DNA of 64,000 nucleotides from Microbacterium sp. PM5 (GCF_003293595.1 NZ_CP022162.1:30345-94344); one strand, 5' to 3'. Positions 1 to 8,958 are shown, counted from the stretch's first letter. Program-made: numbers and translations. Notes: a model not told the origin generated them from the letters alone.

Positions 1-1
1 T

Positions 2-514
2 CTCGGCATCCCGGTGCACTTCTTGAAGGTGCACGAGTCGGGCACCATCACGAAGGCCTACGAGAACGACGATGTCAACTTCCCGGCCGACCGGCTGGGC
101 TCGATCGAGGGGCAGTTGTGCTGCCGGCGCTGGACGAGCCGCGCCGTCTTCGACATCCCCGACAAGTTCAACCCGTACTACCAGTACACCGACACCGGCA
201 ACGGCACGTTCTGGTGCACGGCCCGGGTGGAGACCTCCAGCGAGGGGGCCCATTCGGTGTCGGTGGGCGTGCGCTTCGACGACACGAAGTGGTTCGTGGG
301 GCGCGAGACGACCAACCGCGGCGTCTCCCGCCACGCGGTCGAGGTGTGCTGCCGTCGTGCTCCCGCCGAACTGGAGTCGCAGTGGCGCGATCAGGCGTGG
401 CCGAACGTGCGAACCCCTCGGACGCTGCTCGCGACGCTGCCGACCGGCGCGTTCCCCGGCGTCGACACGACCGACCTGTACGAGTTCCTCGAGGCGCACG
501 CCCCCCGCGACTGA
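2..514 (+). CDS. Unrecognised protein, 5' end outside window
   Basis: The reading frame is open to the left edge, so the first codons and the start are missing; a GTG at 14 is in frame but has no ribosome binding site and the residues before it (LGIP) read as normal protein. About 170 residues remain. The visible part has five cysteines, two of them in CC pairs (LCCRRW, VCCRR), and many aromatic and charged residues, with no membrane segment or signal peptide. I do not recognise a family. It ends 22 bases before a strong palindrome and converges on the gene at 623-1318. Codon use looks native. Confidence 0.6.
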   Translation, partial: LGIPVHFLKVHESGTITKAYENDDVNFPADRLGSIEGQLCCRRWTSRAVFDIPDKFNPYYQYTDTGNGTFWCTARVETSSEGAHSVSVGVRFDDTKWFVGRETTNRGVSRHAVEVCCRRAPAELESQWRDQAWPNVRTPRTLLATLPTGAFPGVDTTDLYEFLEAHAPRD

Positions 515-536
515 GGCGGGCGCGGGTCACGCTCCG

Positions 537-601
537 GGAGGAGATTTCACGCCGGGAGGATGCCGCTGCGGCATCCGTCCTCCCGGGGTGAAATCTCCTC
601 C
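537..601. repeat. Palindromic repeat between convergent genes, possible bidirectional terminator
   Basis: Outer arms GGAGGAGATTTCAC (537-550) and GTGAAATCTCCTCC (588-601) are perfect reverse complements, and inner arms (GGGAGGATGCCGC and GCGGCATCCGTCCTCCC) extend the stem with a two-base bulge. It lies between two converging genes, so it could end transcription from both sides. A related palindrome occurs inside the coding region at 59835-59900. Confidence 0.75.
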
Positions 602-622
602 GGTGGTGTGGGCGCGGACCGC

Positions 623-1318
623 TCAGGCGACGGCGTTCCAGCGCAGGCGCGGGGCGGCGGCATCCACTTCGTCGAGGATGGCCGTGGGCGAGGAGACGGG
701 AAAGGTCGTGATGAGGCGCCGCGTGCCGCCGCTGACCAGCGCATAGACCAGTGCAGAGGCGACGGCGCGATCGCCGGATGCCGGGGAGCGCCCGATCGCG
801 ATGAGCGCCTCGGTGTCGCCCAGCTGCTGGCGGCGCACGGGGGCGTACGACAGCAGTGCGGCGGCTGCAGCGGCGACCCGCGCCAGCAGGGTCTCGCCCG
901 TGGGCAGCGCCCAGGGGAGAAAGGCGTCGGCGGCCAGCCCGTAGGCGCGGGCGAGGTCGCCGTCCAGCCAGCGCTCACGTTTGAGGCCGTAGGGGGTTGG
1001 TGTCGTCGACAGCAGGTAGCCGTAGACGTGCAGCAGGCCGGCGTTGCCGACGGGGAAGCGGGCGTCGATGCCGGCGCGCTCGTGGAGCGCCCCGAAGACC
1101 GACGCCGCGACCACGGATGTGCCCGTGTTCTCGTCGATGACCGTGGACAGCCCCCATGCGTCGAATCGGCGCGCGGCGGCGTCGGCGTCGATCGAGGTGC
1201 CGAGCCACGGGAGGAGGTCGAAGGCGGCCGCGGGATCGCCCGTGGCGAGCGCGGCCGCGGCGTCGAGTCGCGAGAGCTCCCCGCCACTTTTTACCGGATG
1301 TTCATCTGTCGTGGTCAT
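623..1318 (-). CDS. Hypothetical protein, divergent from phosphonate-type operon
   Basis: A 231-residue soluble, alanine-rich protein with no motif I can assign and no signal peptide. The ATG at 1318 is chosen; an in-frame GTG three codons upstream (1327) would add VDV. It is transcribed away from the HAD/phnDCEE operon, and the shared intergenic region carries two GTCC-N8-GGAC palindromes at 1331-1370, so it is probably co-regulated with the importer. Its repeated mention of small-domain features such as LLPWLGTS and YGYLLSTTPTPYG gives no function. I infer only a link to the neighbouring transport system by position. Confidence 0.7.
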   Translation of the reverse strand: MTTTDEHPVKSGGELSRLDAAAALATGDPAAAFDLLPWLGTSIDADAAARRFDAWGLSTVIDENTGTSVVAASVFGALHERAGIDARFPVGNAGLLHVYGYLLSTTPTPYGLKRERWLDGDLARAYGLAADAFLPWALPTGETLLARVAAAAAALLSYAPVRRQQLGDTEALIAIGRSPASGDRAVASALVYALVSGGTRRLITTFPVSSPTAILDEVDAAAPRLRWNAVA

Positions 1319-1330
1319 TACGTCCACACA

Positions 1331-1370
1331 TGTCCTTCACTATGGACAAAGCGTCCAGCTTCACGGACGC
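1331..1370. promoter_or_regulatory. Tandem operator GTCC-N8-GGAC x2
   Basis: Two inverted repeats with the same half-sites and the same 8-base spacer: TGTCC-N8-GGACA at 1331-1348 and GCGTCC-N8-GGACGC at 1351-1370. Their centres are 21 bp apart, two helical turns. They sit between the divergent gene at 623-1318 and the operon starting at 1394. The RpiR-type regulator encoded at 5476-6333 is the obvious candidate to bind here; that is inference. Confidence 0.6.
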
Positions 1371-1393
1371 GTTCGTCACCCGCAGGGAGATCC

Positions 1394-2047
1394 GTGCCTC
1401 GTCCCATTCTCATCTTCGACTTCGACGGTACCGTCGCCCTCGGCGACGGGCCGGTGCGCGCGTACGCCCGCGCCGTCGCCACCGAGGCCGGACTGTCGCC
1501 GTCGTTCGTCGATGAGATCGCCACCGGCCTCGCCGACGGCGACGACGCCATCGACGCCTACGACCTCGTGCGGGTGCGCGCCGTCGCGGCCGGAGCCGCC
1601 CCCGAGCACCTCGCGCGCGGCTACGCCGCCAGCCGCGCACAGCTCGCGTCCGACGACGCTCCCGTTCTCGCTCCCGAGGGCCTCGCCACCTTCCTCGCGA
1701 CCGTCGACGCGGAGCGCATCCTGGTCACCAACGCGCCCGGCGTGCGCATTCCGGAGGCGCTGACGGCGCTCGCGCTGGAAGGGCTTTTCGACCGCGTCGT
1801 CGTCGACGCGGGCAAGCCCGACGGGCTCGCCGCGCTGCTGGACGAGCTGGATGCGGATGCCGAGGTGCTCGCCGTCGGCGACATCTGGCGCAACGACCTG
1901 GCTCCGGCCCACGCCCGCGGCCACGCGACGGCGCTGGTCGGCGGCTATCCCGACCCCGACGCCGCCCCGGACTTCCGCGCCGACACGCTTCCCGAACTCC
2001 TGCCCGCCCTCACCGAATGGGTTCGCGCCCGCGCGCGTGCCCGCTGA
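1394..2047 (+). CDS. HAD-family phosphatase, first gene of Phn-type transport operon
   Basis: A 217-residue haloacid-dehalogenase superfamily hydrolase. Motif I FDFDGTV lies at residues 7-13, followed by a helical cap, motif II as VTNAPG, the KPDG lysine of motif III, and motif IV GDIWRND. GTG 1394 is preferred because it follows CAGGGAGAT and places motif I at the usual distance from the N-terminus. It precedes the binding-protein gene by 37 bases in the same direction. By context it may dephosphorylate an imported organophosphorus compound; the sequence does not show whether it cleaves C-P (phosphonatase) or P-O bonds, and no aminoethylphosphonate transaminase is present. Confidence 0.85.
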   Translation: MPRPILIFDFDGTVALGDGPVRAYARAVATEAGLSPSFVDEIATGLADGDDAIDAYDLVRVRAVAAGAAPEHLARGYAASRAQLASDDAPVLAPEGLATFLATVDAERILVTNAPGVRIPEALTALALEGLFDRVVVDAGKPDGLAALLDELDADAEVLAVGDIWRNDLAPAHARGHATALVGGYPDPDAAPDFRADTLPELLPALTEWVRARARAR

Positions 2048-2084
2048 CCACTCCTCGATCCACCCCGACACCGAAGGACACCTC

Positions 2085-3065
2085 ATGCGCATCACCCGCC
2101 TCCGACTCGCCGCGGTCGCCGCGACGGCGCTCGCCGCCACCGTCGCGCTCGCCGGCTGCTCCGGCACCTCCGACGCCTCCGGCTCCGCCGCGCCGGCCGC
2201 CGATCCGAGCTCGCTCGTTCTCGCCCTCGTGCCCTCGCAGGACCAGGGCGGCCTCGTCGACACGGCCAAGCCCCTGACCGACATGCTGAGCTCGGAACTC
2301 GGCATCCCCGTCACGGGCGTCGTGTCGAAGGACTATCAGGCCGCCGTGGAGGCGATGGGTGCCGACCAGGCGCAGATCGGCTTCCTCCCGTCGCTGCAGC
2401 TCTGGCAGGCCAGCGACCGGTACGGTGCGAAGGTCGTGCTGCAGACCGAGCGTAACGGCGCGATCACCTACCCGGCCCAGTTCATGACGAACAACCCGAG
2501 CAAGTACTGCTCCGACACCCCCGTCGACAAGGACGGGATGCTGTACTGCAACGGCACCGACAAGCTGGCGACGCCGAGCGGCCTGGACGCGATCACCAAG
2601 ATCGCCGGTGCGAAGGTCGCCGTGCTCGGCCCCGGCTCGCCGGCCGGCTACATCTATCCGATGCTCGCCCTCAAGGAGAAGGGCATCGATATCGACAACG
2701 GGTTCCAGAAGATCCCGGTCACCGCCAACGACGCCTCCGTCATGGCCGTCTACAAGGGCGACGCCGAGGTCGGCTTCAGCTTCTGGGACGCGCGCACTCT
2801 CGTGAAGAAGGACACCCCCGACGTGGGCCAGAAGGTCGTCGTCTTCGCCCTCAGCGACCCGATCCCCAACGACGGCGTCGCCGTCTCGTCGAAGCTCACG
2901 CCGGCCCTCCAGGACAAGATCACGCAGGCGCTGGAGTCCTACTCCAACACCGACGAGGGCTCGAAGGTGCTCAAGAGCATCTACTCCATCACCAAGCTCG
3001 CGCCCGCCAACCCCGCTTCCCTCGACGTCGTGGCGCGTGCCGCGCAGCAGCTGGGACTGCAGTGA
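2085..3065 (+). CDS. phnD: Phosphonate-type ABC transporter substrate-binding lipoprotein (PhnD-like)
   Basis: A 326-residue lipoprotein with a basic N-terminus, a hydrophobic segment and the lipobox LAGC (Cys25), so it is anchored outside the membrane. The body matches the PhnD/PhnS family: a pair-wise domain with the pattern [19 protein letters not shown] near residue 70 and [12 protein letters not shown] near 100. The stop codon overlaps the GTG of the ATPase gene (GTGA), which indicates translational coupling. Real ligand could be a phosphonate, phosphite or phosphate ester; family members vary, so the symbol denotes the family, not proven specificity. Confidence 0.85.
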   Translation: MRITRLRLAAVAATALAATVALAGCSGTSDASGSAAPAADPSSLVLALVPSQDQGGLVDTAKPLTDMLSSELGIPVTGVVSKDYQAAVEAMGADQAQIGFLPSLQLWQASDRYGAKVVLQTERNGAITYPAQFMTNNPSKYCSDTPVDKDGMLYCNGTDKLATPSGLDAITKIAGAKVAVLGPGSPAGYIYPMLALKEKGIDIDNGFQKIPVTANDASVMAVYKGDAEVGFSFWDARTLVKKDTPDVGQKVVVFALSDPIPNDGVAVSSKLTPALQDKITQALESYSNTDEGSKVLKSIYSITKLAPANPASLDVVARAAQQLGLQ

Positions 3066-3880
3066 CGGATCGCATCCTGACCCAGGGCATCGCGGCTGCG
3101 GCCGCGGTGCCCTGGGGCATCCGTCTGGACGGGGTCACCGTCCGCTACCCCAACGGCACCGTGGGCCTGCGCGGTGTGGATCTCGAGATCGCGCCGGGCG
3201 AGATGGTCTGCATCGTCGGCCTCTCCGGGTCGGGAAAGTCGACGCTGATCCGCACGATCAACGGCCTCGTGCCCGTGACGGAGGGCACCGTGACCGTCGG
3301 CGGCCAGCGCGTCGACAACGCACGGGGCACGCGCCTTCGCCACCTCCGCGGGCAGATCGGCATGGTGTTCCAGGGGTTCAACCTCGCCGGTCGGACGACC
3401 GTGCTGAACAACGTGCTCGTGGGGCGTCTCACCCACACGCCGTACTGGCGCACCCTGGCGGGCGCCTACCGTGACGCCGACAAGCAGATCGCCTTCGAGG
3501 CGCTCGATCGCGTCGGCATCCTGTCGAAGGTGTGGGATCGGGCCTCGGCCCTGTCGGGCGGTCAGCAGCAGCGCGTCGCGATCGCGCGCGCCCTTGCGCA
3601 GCAGCCGCGGATCGTCCTCGCCGATGAGCCGGTCGCGAGCCTCGACCCGCCCACCGCGCACGGCGTCATGGGCGATCTGCGGCGGATCAACGCCGACCTC
3701 GGCATCACGGTGCTGGTCAACATCCACCTGCTCGATCTCGCGCGGCAGTACGGCGCGCGCATCATCGGCATGCGCGCCGGGGAGGTCGTCTTCGACGGGC
3801 CGGCCGCGAGCGCGACGGATGCCGACTTCGAGAACATCTACGGACGGTCGCTGACCGGCGACGATCGGCTCGATCGATGA
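3062..3880 (+). CDS. phnC: Phosphonate-type ABC transporter ATPase (PhnC-like)
   Basis: A 272-residue ATP-binding subunit. Walker [10 protein letters not shown] at residues 53-61, Q-loop VFQG near 103-105, signature LSGGQQQR at 164-171, Walker B IVLADEP at 184-190 and a switch histidine in NIHLLDLA. The region between Walker A and signature (NNVLVGRL) is typical of PhnC. Start GTG 3062 overlaps the phnD stop; the end overlaps the next permease start (ATGA). About 20 residues precede the usual N-terminus of PhnC. Confidence 0.92.
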   Translation: MTDRILTQGIAAAAAVPWGIRLDGVTVRYPNGTVGLRGVDLEIAPGEMVCIVGLSGSGKSTLIRTINGLVPVTEGTVTVGGQRVDNARGTRLRHLRGQIGMVFQGFNLAGRTTVLNNVLVGRLTHTPYWRTLAGAYRDADKQIAFEALDRVGILSKVWDRASALSGGQQQRVAIARALAQQPRIVLADEPVASLDPPTAHGVMGDLRRINADLGITVLVNIHLLDLARQYGARIIGMRAGEVVFDGPAASATDADFENIYGRSLTGDDRLDR

Positions 3881-4689
3881 GCGTCGCGCCCGCGGCATCC
3901 GCGCTGGTGGTGCCCGAGCGGCCTCGACGCCGCGCCGGAACGTGGATCGCGGTGGCGGTCATCGTCGTGATCACGGTGGTCACGTGCCTTCCGGGCATCG
4001 GCGTGGGCTTGGATGTCGCGCCGATCGTCGCGAACTGGCGAAACGGTGCCACGAAGATCGTCGAACTACTCACGCCCGACTGGTCGTTCTTTCCGCGCAC
4101 CGTCGCGCCGATGCTCGAGACGCTGCAGATGGCGGTGCTGGGAACCGTCGTGGGGGCCGCGATCTCGCTGCCGCTGTCGTTCTGGGCGGCACGGCCCACC
4201 AATCCGCACCCCGCCTTCCGCGGTGCGGTGCGGACCCTGCTGAATGTGATCCGCGCGGTTCCCGAGCTCGTCTACGCGGCAGTGCTCGTCGCGATGGTCG
4301 GCGTCGGTGCGCTTCCCGGCATCCTCGCCCTCGCGATCTTCAACATCGGCATCATCGTCAAGCTCGTCTCCGAGTCGATCGACGCGCAGGATGCCGGTGC
4401 CATCGAAGCCGGTCGGGCCGCCGGTGGCACGCAGGCGCAGATCAACCGCGCGATCGCCCTCCCCGATGCGTGGCCGGCATTCGTGTCGCAGACCCTGTAC
4501 GTGTTCGAGCTGAACGTGCGCGCCTCGACGGTGCTGGGGCTCGTCGGCGCCGGAGGGATCGGGCTGCTCATCGACGCGGTCCGCACGTTCTACCGCTACG
4601 ACCAGCTCTCCCTCATCATCCTCGAAGTGCTCGTCGTGGTCGTCGTGATCGACCTGATGAGCGACGCCATCAGACGGAGGCTCGTGTGA
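3877..4689 (+). CDS. phnE: Phosphonate-type ABC permease (PhnE-like), first copy
   Basis: A 270-residue inner-membrane permease of the binding-protein-dependent transport family with about six hydrophobic helices. The EAA loop reads [12 protein letters not shown] near residue 173, and the C-terminal stretch [16 protein letters not shown] is characteristic of PhnE. It overlaps phnC by ATGA and the second permease by GTGA. Together with the next gene it probably forms a heterodimeric membrane channel, as in other PhnCDE systems with two PhnE proteins. Confidence 0.9.
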   Translation: MSVAPAASALVVPERPRRRAGTWIAVAVIVVITVVTCLPGIGVGLDVAPIVANWRNGATKIVELLTPDWSFFPRTVAPMLETLQMAVLGTVVGAAISLPLSFWAARPTNPHPAFRGAVRTLLNVIRAVPELVYAAVLVAMVGVGALPGILALAIFNIGIIVKLVSESIDAQDAGAIEAGRAAGGTQAQINRAIALPDAWPAFVSQTLYVFELNVRASTVLGLVGAGGIGLLIDAVRTFYRYDQLSLIILEVLVVVVVIDLMSDAIRRRLV

Positions 4690-5486
4690 GCGCCCTCGCC
4701 GTTCCCGTCCGCCGTCGTTCGCCGTGGCGGGCCGTGTCGGCCGTCGTCGTCACCGCCGTCGTGGTCGCCGCCTTCTGGTCGGTGCAGATCTCGTGGGGCC
4801 GTCTCGCCGACCTTCCCGCCGACATCGGTCGCTACCTCTGGCTCATGTTCTCGGCGCCGGAGTGGTCGAAGCTGCCCGAGGCGCTCTGGCAGACCTGGCG
4901 GAGCATCGAGATGGCGTGGGTGGGGACCGTGCTCGGCATCCTGCTGGCGACCCCGCTCAGTCTCGTGGCCGCCCGCGGCTTCGGGCCGCTGTGGCTGCGC
5001 GGCGCGCTGCGACTCGTGTTCTCGGTCATCCGCGCCGTGCCCGAGCTGATCATCGCGATCATCATCCTCTCGGTCACCGGGCTGACGCCGCTGACCGGTG
5101 CGCTCGCCCTCGCCGTCAACGGCATCGGCACGCTCGGCAAATGGGGCTACGAAGCGGTGGAAGCCGTACCTCCCGGGCCCATCGAGGCGGCGCGCGCCGC
5201 GGGCGGCTCGACGGCGCAGGTGCTGCGCTGGGGCGTGTGGCCGCAGGCGCAGCCGGTGTTCCTGTCGTTCTGGCTCTACCGGTTCGAGATCAACGTGCGC
5301 TCGTCTGCCGTTCTCGGTCTCATCGGGGTCGGCGGCATCGGCGATATGCTGACGTCCTACACCCAGTACCGGGAGTGGTCCACCGTGGGGATGCTGCTCA
5401 TCGTGGTGATCGTCGTCACGATGGCGATCGACGCGGCGAGTGGAGCGCTCCGCCGGCGAATCATGGAGGGTCCGCGTGCCCGTTGA
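4686..5486 (+). CDS. phnE: Phosphonate-type ABC permease (PhnE-like), second copy
   Basis: A 266-residue permease related to its upstream neighbour. It has a TM helix near residues 12-32, the EAA loop EAARAAGGSTAQ, and the PhnE hallmark VRSSAVLGLIGVGGIG in the C-terminal third. The chosen start is GTG 4686, which overlaps the stop of the preceding permease. Its end overlaps the start of the RpiR regulator by 11 bases, so permease and regulator are likely made from one message. Confidence 0.9.
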   Translation: MSALAVPVRRRSPWRAVSAVVVTAVVVAAFWSVQISWGRLADLPADIGRYLWLMFSAPEWSKLPEALWQTWRSIEMAWVGTVLGILLATPLSLVAARGFGPLWLRGALRLVFSVIRAVPELIIAIIILSVTGLTPLTGALALAVNGIGTLGKWGYEAVEAVPPGPIEAARAAGGSTAQVLRWGVWPQAQPVFLSFWLYRFEINVRSSAVLGLIGVGGIGDMLTSYTQYREWSTVGMLLIVVIVVTMAIDAASGALRRRIMEGPRAR

Positions 5487-6333
5487 CGCGCCGACGACGG
5501 TGCGCATCGCCGCGATGCGCAACGGCCTGCAGCCCACCGAACGGCGGGTCGCCGACCTCATCGTGGCCGAGCCCGACGCGGTCGTGGAGCTCACCGCGCA
5601 GCAGCTCGCCGACCGCGCCGGCGTCGCTCGCTCATCGGTCGTGCGGGCGTGTCAGTCGCTGGGCTATCGCGGCTACCCGCAGTTGCGCGTCGCCTTGGCG
5701 GCCGAACTCGGCGCCCAGCCGCCCCGCGACGCCGACCACGGCGACGGTCCGCTCGGCGAGCTGCGCGCCGCCCTCGCCCGCACCGCGCAGTCGTTGACCA
5801 CGGCGGTGAGCCTGATGAGCGCCGACGACGTCTCGTCTGCCGTCGCCGACGTCGCCGGCGCCTCACGCCTGCTGGTCGTCGCCAACGGCCTGTCGGCTCC
5901 CGTCGCGAGCGATCTGGCGATGCGCCTGACCGCGGTCGGTCGTCCCGCCGAGGTGATCGCGGATGCCATCGCGCAGCAGATCGCGGCGCGTCAGCTGTCG
6001 ACCGCGGACGTGTGCATCGTAGTGAGCGGCTCGGGAGCGAATGCCGCGAGCGTGCGGGCGGCCGAGGCGGCCCGCAGCGCCGGTGCGCGCGTGCTGGCCC
6101 TGACCTCCTTCGCGTCCAGCCCGTTGGCCGACCGTGCCGACCGCTCGCTCGTGATCACCCCGACCGGCGTCAGCTTCCGCGAGGAGCTGGCCCACACCTC
6201 GCGGGTCGCACACGCCGCGTTCGTAGAGGCGTTCGTGGATGCCGTCGCGGGCGTGCTGGGGGAGAGGGCCCGCGTCGTGCGGGCGCACGTGCTCGGCATC
6301 CTGTCGGACAACCTCGACGACGGCACCGCCTGA
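5476..6333 (+). CDS. RpiR/MurR-family transcriptional regulator with SIS domain
   Basis: A 285-residue regulator. The N-terminal RpiR-type helix-turn-helix (LTAQQLADRAGVARSSVVRAC) spans roughly residues 38-60; the C-terminal SIS domain (LVVANGLSAPVASDLAMRL and VVSGSGANAASV) binds phosphosugars in known relatives. GTG 5476 is chosen because GGAGGG ends five bases upstream; a longer in-frame start at 5440 would overlap the permease further. It closes the phn-type operon, suggesting that the transported or released compound, perhaps a phosphosugar-like ester, is sensed by the SIS domain. Likely operators are at 1331-1370. Confidence 0.87.
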   Translation: MPVDAPTTVRIAAMRNGLQPTERRVADLIVAEPDAVVELTAQQLADRAGVARSSVVRACQSLGYRGYPQLRVALAAELGAQPPRDADHGDGPLGELRAALARTAQSLTTAVSLMSADDVSSAVADVAGASRLLVVANGLSAPVASDLAMRLTAVGRPAEVIADAIAQQIAARQLSTADVCIVVSGSGANAASVRAAEAARSAGARVLALTSFASSPLADRADRSLVITPTGVSFREELAHTSRVAHAAFVEAFVDAVAGVLGERARVVRAHVLGILSDNLDDGTA

Positions 6334-6383
6334 CCGCGCCCGCCGATCTCGCGCCCGCGCCCGTGTCGCCGCGTCGCCGCGTC

Positions 6384-6454
6384 CGCGAGACACCGACGGC
6401 GCACCGAGACTGCCGTTGTGCACCCGTGTTTCGGTGCGTCAGCGGTGTCTCGCG
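6384..6454. repeat. Intergenic hairpin repeat, copy 1
   Basis: Outer arms CGCGAGACACCG (6384-6395) and CGGTGTCTCGCG (6443-6454) are perfect complements; inner CACCGA pairs with TCGGTG. The central 30 bases resemble the second copy at 8892-8958. It lies after the RpiR gene and before the secreted hydrolase, and may act as a terminator although no U-tract follows. Confidence 0.7.
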
Positions 6455-6486
6455 GGCAGGGAGAGATGGGTGGGCGGGGGGCGGGG

Positions 6487-6514
6487 TTGTACATAAACCG
6501 TACATGTGTAAGGT
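6487..6514 (+). promoter_or_regulatory. Putative promoter with GTACAT direct repeat
   Basis: TTGTAC (6487-6492) and TAAGGT (6509-6514) are separated by 16 bases, a fair -35/-10 pair 52 bases before the hydrolase start. GTACAT occurs at 6489-6494 and 6500-6505, 11 bp apart, within the spacer; it could be an operator. Confidence 0.45.
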
Positions 6515-6566
6515 TTTATGGGCGGCTCCGATGACGCGGAGCGCTTTCGACGAGGAGAGCACGCCC

Positions 6567-8183
6567 ATGAAGAGAACTCTCGCGGCCACCGCCGCGATCG
6601 CCGCATTCACGTTCGGTGCACTGGCGGGAGGTGCGCCCGCGTCCGCGGCGCCCCCCGACGGCGCCGGAGCGCAGAGCAGCGCTGCGGATGGAGCCGGGCG
6701 TCCCGGCCATCCCAGCGGGAAGGACGCCCGCGAGCTCCTGCGCTACGCCACCGACACCTGGACGTCGATGGCCGCGATGGCCCACCCCGAGACGGGCCTC
6801 GTCGACGACAACATTGGCGGTGACCTCGACGCGGCATCCGCGTCGGGCTACACGTCACCGACCAACATCGGCGGCTATCTGTGGTCCACCGTCACGGCTC
6901 GGGATCTCGGGATCATCGGCGCCGACGAGGCGCGTCAACGGCTCAGTGCGACGATCACCACGCTCGAGCACATGGAGCGAAACCCCGGCAGCGGGATGTT
7001 CTACAACTGGTACGCGCCGGCAACGGGGGCCAAGCTCACGGTCTTTCCGACCTCGGGCGACACGATCCATCCGTTCCTCTCGACGGTCGACAACGGCTGG
7101 CTCGCGACGGCCCTGCGGATCGTGCGCGAGGCGGAGCCGTCACTGCACGACCGTGCCGATGCGCTCTACCGCTCGATGGACTTCTCCGCTTTCTTCGATC
7201 CGGCCGGGGCCGCGGGGCTTCCGGCGGGAACCAACCGCGGGGGATTCTGGGAGGCGCCTCCCGGCGACGGCTGCGCGGTGGAAGCGCCCATGTACAACGG
7301 CAGCGGCGAGACGGTCTCGTACACGTGTCATCACTACGACACGACCGTCAGCGAGAGCCGCATCGCGACGTACCTGGGGATCTCGGACGGCACCATCCCC
7401 GCGACGGGCCTCTACGGCACGCATCGCACGATGCCCGCCGGTTGCGACTGGGCCTGGCAGGAGCAGCTGCCCACCGGCACGACCCGCCAGTACGACGGGG
7501 TGGACGTGTACGAAGGGGTGTATTCCTACGACGGCATGTCCTTCGTTCCCAGTTGGGGCGGCAGCATGTTCGAGTCGCTCATGCCCGACCTGTTCATCCC
7601 GGAGGCGCAGTGGGGTCCTCGCTCGTGGGGTCTGAACCATCCCATCACCGTGGAAGTGCAGAAGGAGCACGGCCTGAAGGATGCGAAGTACGGCTACTGG
7701 GGCTTCTCGCCCGCCAGCGATCCCTTCGGGGGTTACTCCGAGTACGGCGTCGATCTGGCCGGAATGCGCAGCGACGGCTACACCTCCGACCGGGAGAAGA
7801 CCGACGTCGACATCGACCGACCCGGCTGCCACACGGGCACGAACCCCTCGCCGACCTTCGGCGACGGCGTCGTCACGCCGCACGCGTCCTTCCTCGCGCT
7901 GCCGTACGACCACAAGGGCGTCATGGACAATCTCCGCAAGATCGAGCGGAAGCTCGGCGCCTACGGGCCCGGTGGCTTCTACGATGCGGTCGCCGTCAAG
8001 AGCGACACCATCGCGAAGCGGTATCTCTCGCTCGATCAGTCGATGATCATGGCCGCGATCGGCAACGAGCTGACCGGTGATGCGCTCAAGGGCTACGTCG
8101 TCGACGACGCGATGGAACGGAACCTCCGGCCGGCGATCGCGCAGCAGGTGTTCGGCTCGTCGTGGGGGCGTCCGCATCACTGA
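6567..8183 (+). CDS. Secreted glycoamylase-like glycoside hydrolase
   Basis: A 538-residue exported protein: signal peptide of about 28 residues ending ASA, no lipobox. The mature part resembles the glycoamylase-like domain (Pfam PF10091) that includes GH144 endo-beta-1,2-glucanases: GGYLWSTVTARDLGI, FYNWYAP, TVDNGWLATAL, SWGGSMFESLMP, KYGYWGFSPA, VVTPHASFLAL and YLSLDQSMIMAAI occur in order. The domain fills the protein; catalytic acids cannot be assigned by eye. An RBS (GAGGAG at 6552-6557) precedes ATG 6567. Downstream lie a TetR gene and a sugar importer with a GH3 enzyme, so it probably produces oligosaccharides outside the cell. Exact substrate is not proven. Confidence 0.75.
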   Translation: MKRTLAATAAIAAFTFGALAGGAPASAAPPDGAGAQSSAADGAGRPGHPSGKDARELLRYATDTWTSMAAMAHPETGLVDDNIGGDLDAASASGYTSPTNIGGYLWSTVTARDLGIIGADEARQRLSATITTLEHMERNPGSGMFYNWYAPATGAKLTVFPTSGDTIHPFLSTVDNGWLATALRIVREAEPSLHDRADALYRSMDFSAFFDPAGAAGLPAGTNRGGFWEAPPGDGCAVEAPMYNGSGETVSYTCHHYDTTVSESRIATYLGISDGTIPATGLYGTHRTMPAGCDWAWQEQLPTGTTRQYDGVDVYEGVYSYDGMSFVPSWGGSMFESLMPDLFIPEAQWGPRSWGLNHPITVEVQKEHGLKDAKYGYWGFSPASDPFGGYSEYGVDLAGMRSDGYTSDREKTDVDIDRPGCHTGTNPSPTFGDGVVTPHASFLALPYDHKGVMDNLRKIERKLGAYGPGGFYDAVAVKSDTIAKRYLSLDQSMIMAAIGNELTGDALKGYVVDDAMERNLRPAIAQQVFGSSWGRPHH

Positions 8184-8213
8184 GCCGTAGCGTGGATGCC
8201 GGGGAGGATTCTC

Positions 8214-8849
8214 GTGGCATCAGACACCGGTGACCGGGTAGCTCCCTCGCGTGCGCGGGGGAGCTACCCGAAGGGGCAGGCGCGGCGCCAGCAGATCGTC
8301 GACGAGGCGGTGCTCGTGTTCGGCCGCTCGGGCTCGGCGAGCGGGTCGCTGCGCGAGGTCGCCAAGCGGGTCGGACTGACCCCCGCGGGCCTCCTGCACC
8401 ACTTCGCCTCGAAGGAGGAGCTGTTCGCCGAGGTCCTGCGCCAGCGCGACGAGCGGGTGCGCGCCGCGGCGGGGGAGCCCGCCGCGCACGGCCTCATCGA
8501 CCAGGCGGCGAAGGTCGTCGCCTACAACCAGACGACGCGTGGCCTCACCTCCCTCTACTCGACCGTGGTGGCGGAAGCGGCCGACCCCGACCATCCGCTC
8601 CACGACGATTTCGCGAGGCGATATCGCGAGCGCGCCGCGGACACGGCGGCGCTCCTGCGCGCAGGCCAGCGCTCCGGCGAGATCGCGCCCGACATCGATC
8701 CCGACGCGGCGGCCCGCCTCATCAGCGCCGTGATGGACGGCATCCAGCAGCAGTGGCTGCTCGATGACACCGTCGACATGACGGCCCTGTTCGACGAGTT
8801 CGTGCGGGGTTACCTACGGGGACCTCGCCCCGCGGCATCCCCCCGCTGA
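8214..8849 (+). CDS. TetR-family transcriptional regulator
   Basis: A 211-residue regulator with a TetR_N helix-turn-helix near residues 23-68 (RRQQIVDEAVLVFG, SLREVAKRVGLTPAGLLHHFASKEELF). GTG 8214 follows GGGGAGG at 8201-8207 with good spacing and is preferred over ATG 8196, which would overlap that site. The ligand-binding half ends in a helical segment (AVMDGIQQQWLLDD) seen in many TetR proteins. It lies 30 bases after the hydrolase and 224 bases before the transport operon, so it may control either; its start codon and the preceding hydrolase stop suggest cotranscription with the hydrolase. Confidence 0.88.
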   Translation: MASDTGDRVAPSRARGSYPKGQARRQQIVDEAVLVFGRSGSASGSLREVAKRVGLTPAGLLHHFASKEELFAEVLRQRDERVRAAAGEPAAHGLIDQAAKVVAYNQTTRGLTSLYSTVVAEAADPDHPLHDDFARRYRERAADTAALLRAGQRSGEIAPDIDPDAAARLISAVMDGIQQQWLLDDTVDMTALFDEFVRGYLRGPRPAASPR

Positions 8850-8891
8850 CCCCGCCCGTCCGCCGGCCGACCCCGCCGAGCGTACGCCCCT

Positions 8892-8958
8892 CGAGATACC
8901 GTCCCTGCACCGAGACTGCCGCTGTGCACCGGTGTTTCGGTGCGCAGGCGGTGTCTCG
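8892..8958. repeat. Intergenic hairpin repeat, copy 2
   Basis: Arms CGAGATACCG (8892-8901) and CGGTGTCTCG (8949-8958) pair with one G-U; the inside (CACCGAGACTGCCG, then GTTTCGGTGCG) matches copy 1 at 6384-6454 almost base for base. It follows the TetR gene and precedes the importer operon. Confidence 0.7.

Noticed and set aside
547..1287. Long open frame on the minus strand overlapping the 623-1318 gene
   Set aside because: Arg/Ser/Pro-rich translation typical of a shadow frame in high-GC DNA; the chosen frame has normal amino acid composition.
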